The notes beneath the pieces were generated by a model. That model did not search any database. It saw only the letters and a program-made list of their open reading frames with translations, and was not told where the DNA came from. 64,000 nucleotides of DNA from Rhodocyclales bacterium (GTDB lineage Bacteria > Pseudomonadota > Gammaproteobacteria > Burkholderiales > Rhodocyclaceae). This document shows positions 61,332 through 64,000 of the stretch, piece by piece. Within the stretch, counting starts at the first letter, position 1, and each line of letters begins with the position of its first letter. The DNA is taken from contig JAQGMG010000016.1 in assembly GCA_028292485.1 (NCBI GenBank), forward strand, positions 1-64,000, written 5' to 3'. The position numbers and the translations under genes are program-made.

Positions 61332-63929
61332 CTACACCTTCACCTCATCAGCGATTTCCTGATACTCGCTAATCTGATTGAAGTTCATATAACGATAAAT
61401 CTTGCTGCCGTCGGCGTTGATGACGCCCATGTCGGCGTGATATTCCGCCACGGTCGGGATGCGGCCAAGCTTCGACGAAATCGCGGCCAGTTCAGCAGAG
61501 GCGAGATACACATTGCTGTTCTTGCCGAGACGGTTCGGGAAGTTGCGTGTCGAGGTAGACACGACGGTTGCGCCTTCCTTCACCTGCGCCTGGTTGCCCA
61601 TGCACAGCGAGCAGCCCGGCATTTCGGTGCGGGCACCGGCATTGCCAAACACGCTGTAGTGGCCCTCCTTGGTCAGTTCGGACGCGTCCATCTTGGTCGG
61701 TGGTGCGATCCACAGCTTGACCGGAATATCGCGGCGACCTTCGAGCAGCTTGGAGGCCGCGCGGAAGTGGCCGATGTTTGTCATGCACGAACCGATGAAG
61801 ACTTCATCGATCGGTGTGTTCTGCACTTCCGACAGGAACTTGGCGTCGTCCGGGTCGTTCGGGCAGCACAGGATCGGTTCCTTGATGTCGTCGAGGTTGA
61901 TCTCGATGACCTCGGCATATTCGGCATCTGCATCCGGTTGCAGCAGTTCACCGTTAACGATCCAGTCTTCCATCTTGGCGATGCGGCGCTCGATGGTGCG
62001 CTTGTCGGCATAGCCGTCGGCAATCATGTTTTTTAGCAGGACGATATTCGACTTCAGGTACTCGATGACCGGCTCGCGATTCAGATGTACTGTGCAACCG
62101 GCAGCTGAACGTTCTGCGGAGGCGTCGGAGAGTTCGAATGCCTGTTCGATCTTGAGATCGGGCAAGCCTTCGATTTCGAGGATGCGGCCCGAGAAGGCGT
62201 TGACCTTGCCCGCCTTGGCGACGGTGAGCAGACCTTGCTTGATGGCGTAGAGCGGGATGGCATGCACGAGGTCGCGCAGGGTGACGCCGGGCTGCATGGT
62301 GCCCTTGAAGCGCACCAGTACGGATTCCGGCATGTCCAGCGGCATCACGCCGGTAGCGGCCGCGAACGCGACCAGGCCGGAGCCGGCCGGGAAGCTGATG
62401 CCGACCGGGAAGCGCGTGTGGCTGTCGCCGCCGGTGCCGACGGTGTCGGGCATCAGCATGCGGTTGAGCCAGCTGTGAATGATGCCGTCGCCAGGACGCA
62501 ATGAGATGCCACCGCGATTGGCGATGAACTTGGGCAGCTCGCGATGCGTCTTGACGTCGACCGGTTTCGGATACGCGGCTGTATGACAAAAGGATTGCAT
62601 GACCAGATCGGCCGAGAAGCCGAGGCAAGCCAGATCCTTTAGCTCGTCGCGTGTCATCGGGCCTGTGGTGTCTTGCGAGCCGACGGAAGTCATCCTGGGT
62701 TCGCAGTAGGTGCCTGGACGCATGCCTTTACCCTCGGGCAGGCCACATGCGCGACCGACCATCTTCTGCGCCAGCGTGTAGCCCTTGCCAGTGTCGGCAG
62801 GGATCTGTGGCAGACGGAAGAGGGTGGAAGCTGGCTGGCCGAGGAATTCGCGCGCCTTGGCGGTGAGACTGCGACCGATGATCAGATTGATACGACCACC
62901 GGCACGCACTTCGTCGAGCAGCACGAGATTCTTCAGTGCGGATTCGGCAACCACTGCGCCGCCCTTGAGCACCTTGACGGCGCCGGTGGCGTGATCGACG
63001 TTCAGTTCGATCTCGTCGCCCATATCGAGTTTGGATGTGTCTAGCTCAACAGCCAGCGCGCCGGCGTCTTCCTGCGTGTTGAAGAAAATCGGAGCGATCT
63101 TGCCGCCGAGGCAGACGCCACCGAATTTCTTGTTTGGTACGAAGGGAATGTCTTCACCGGTCCACCACAGTACGGAGTTCGTCGCGGACTTGCGCGAGGA
63201 GCCGGTACCGACTACATCGCCCACGTAGGCAACGAGATTACCCTTGGCTGCGAGGTCCTGAATCATCTTGATCGGACCGCGCTTGCCGTCGTCTTCCGGT
63301 GTGATGCCGGGGCGGGTGTTCTTGAGCATGGCGAGTGCATGCAGCGGAATATCCGGGCGGCTCCAGGCGTCGGGAGCGGGTGATAGGTCATCGGTGTTGG
63401 TTTCACCAGTGACCTTGAGAACGGTCAGCTTTATGCTGGACGGGAATTCGGGACGTGTGGTGAACCACTCGGCTTCAGCCCAGCTCTTGATCACGCCCTG
63501 CGCAATCACGTTACCTTCCTTGGCCTTCTCCGCGACATCGTGGAAGAAGTCGAACATCAGCAAAGTCTTCTTCAGGCCTTCCGCGGCGACCGGCGCCAAC
63601 GCCGTGTCGTCGAGCAAGTCGATCAAGGGCTTGACGTTGTAGCCACCGACCATGGTGCCGAGCAACTCGGTTGCCTTGGCTTTGGAGATTTGCGGTGCAA
63701 TGACATCGCCATGCGCGACAGCAGCGAGGAAGGAGGCCTTGACCTTGGCTGCATCATCGACACCAGGCGGCACACGGTGAGTAATCAGATCAACGAGAAA
63801 AGCCTCCTCGCCAGCAGGTGGACTCTTCAGTAATTCGACTAGGTCGCCTGTCTGTTTGGCATCCAGCGGCAGGGGTGGAATACCCAGCGCGGCGCGCTCG
63901 GCAACGTGTTGGCGATAGGCTTCAAGCAC
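61332..63929 (-). CDS. acnB: Aconitate hydratase B
   Basis: TCA-cycle enzyme that converts citrate to isocitrate through a [4Fe-4S] cluster. From GTG 63929 the protein begins with [20 protein letters not shown] and has 865 residues, the same length as E. coli AcnB. It starts with the AcnB-specific HEAT-like domain, and the cluster Cys are in [14 protein letters not shown] and [13 protein letters not shown]. The GTG start has GGAGG eight bases upstream; the longer frame to ATG 63980 adds 17 residues that are not conserved. It depends on the isc system encoded earlier in the window. Confidence 0.96.
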   Translation of the reverse strand: MLEAYRQHVAERAALGIPPLPLDAKQTGDLVELLKSPPAGEEAFLVDLITHRVPPGVDDAAKVKASFLAAVAHGDVIAPQISKAKATELLGTMVGGYNVKPLIDLLDDTALAPVAAEGLKKTLLMFDFFHDVAEKAKEGNVIAQGVIKSWAEAEWFTTRPEFPSSIKLTVLKVTGETNTDDLSPAPDAWSRPDIPLHALAMLKNTRPGITPEDDGKRGPIKMIQDLAAKGNLVAYVGDVVGTGSSRKSATNSVLWWTGEDIPFVPNKKFGGVCLGGKIAPIFFNTQEDAGALAVELDTSKLDMGDEIELNVDHATGAVKVLKGGAVVAESALKNLVLLDEVRAGGRINLIIGRSLTAKAREFLGQPASTLFRLPQIPADTGKGYTLAQKMVGRACGLPEGKGMRPGTYCEPRMTSVGSQDTTGPMTRDELKDLACLGFSADLVMQSFCHTAAYPKPVDVKTHRELPKFIANRGGISLRPGDGIIHSWLNRMLMPDTVGTGGDSHTRFPVGISFPAGSGLVAFAAATGVMPLDMPESVLVRFKGTMQPGVTLRDLVHAIPLYAIKQGLLTVAKAGKVNAFSGRILEIEGLPDLKIEQAFELSDASAERSAAGCTVHLNREPVIEYLKSNIVLLKNMIADGYADKRTIERRIAKMEDWIVNGELLQPDADAEYAEVIEINLDDIKEPILCCPNDPDDAKFLSEVQNTPIDEVFIGSCMTNIGHFRAASKLLEGRRDIPVKLWIAPPTKMDASELTKEGHYSVFGNAGARTEMPGCSLCMGNQAQVKEGATVVSTSTRNFPNRLGKNSNVYLASAELAAISSKLGRIPTVAEYHADMGVINADGSKIYRYMNFNQISEYQEIADEVKV

Positions 63930-64000
63930 AGTCAAATCCTCCAGCAGTGTTCCGTTCACCCATCGGGCGGCGGTATTCACAAATTGAAAAAACGCTCGTG

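Noticed and set aside
1..64000. tRNA, rRNA, prophage or transposase genes
   Set aside because: No cloverleaf, rRNA-like stretch, integrase or transposase sequence was recognised.

Overview
This 64-kb window is a well-packed chromosomal segment of about 60% GC from a betaproteobacterium. The evidence is the gene order suhB/trmJ-cysE-iscR-isc operon, the trxA-rho-rpmE order, a GlrK-QseG-GlrR set, AcnB, and short CGTCATTCCCGC-type palindromes like those scattered through Neisseria and relatives. I cannot name the genus from sequence alone. No rRNA, tRNA, prophage, insertion sequence or CRISPR array is visible.

Layout. 1-2.4 kb: suhB (cut by the left edge, with an odd start) divergent from trmJ, then cysE. 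2.4-9.4 kb: a full isc operon (iscR, an extra NifS-like desulfurase, iscS, iscU, iscA, hscB, hscA, fdx, iscX) behind a promoter overlapped by an IscR-type operator. 9.4-20.4 kb: a signalling block with a single-domain response regulator on the minus strand, then HD-GYP protein, cheR, cheB, a STAS protein, two tandem cheV genes, cheY, cheZ, cheA and a DUF3135-like gene. 20.5-29.3 kb: cysM, an ArnT-like glycosyltransferase, rpmE, rho, trxA, an AEC permease, a LOG-family enzyme and a YgiQ radical SAM protein. 29.4-34.9 kb: two small exported EF-hand proteins, then glrR, qseG-like and glrK. 35-44 kb: AlkA-like glycosylase, KTSC protein, DUF2214 membrane protein, lipoprotein, DUF3185 protein, YejK, a class A penicillin-binding protein, a flippase-like membrane protein and an MFS carrier. 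44-53 kb: carboxylesterase, ABC-F protein, a VapBC-like pair, CbpM/CbpA, PssA, an RluA-type synthase, an MFS carrier and TrhO. 53-64 kb: a 48-codon small ORF, AI-2E family permease, GGDEF-EAL protein, OmpA-domain lipoprotein, a two-gene ChrA transporter, a LamG-like lipoprotein with an Ala/Ser linker, an unknown protein and AcnB.

The most unusual part is the chemosensory block. It has CheA, CheY, CheZ, CheR and CheB but no CheW and no receptor; two CheV proteins are the only separate couplers. Its CheB receiver has lost the phosphorylatable Asp, the switch Ser/Thr and the conserved Lys. Its CheZ carries three N-terminal copies of a motif that looks like its own C-terminal CheY-binding tail. 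An HD-GYP protein and a STAS protein sit with it, and three sites resembling flagellar sigma-28 promoters share an unusual 16-base spacer. Together this suggests a chemosensory pathway with modified phosphate flow, possibly linked to c-di-GMP. The individual gene identities are firm; the pathway model is inference.

Other points of interest are a duplicated iscR start that creates a five-codon mini-ORF, the apparent loss of the suhB ATG, a nested palindromic repeat family, GTAG-type inverted repeats at gene ends, a predicted VapB operator, four 11-bp tandem repeats before cbpA, and a short ORF with a perfect Shine-Dalgarno sequence lying across a terminator.
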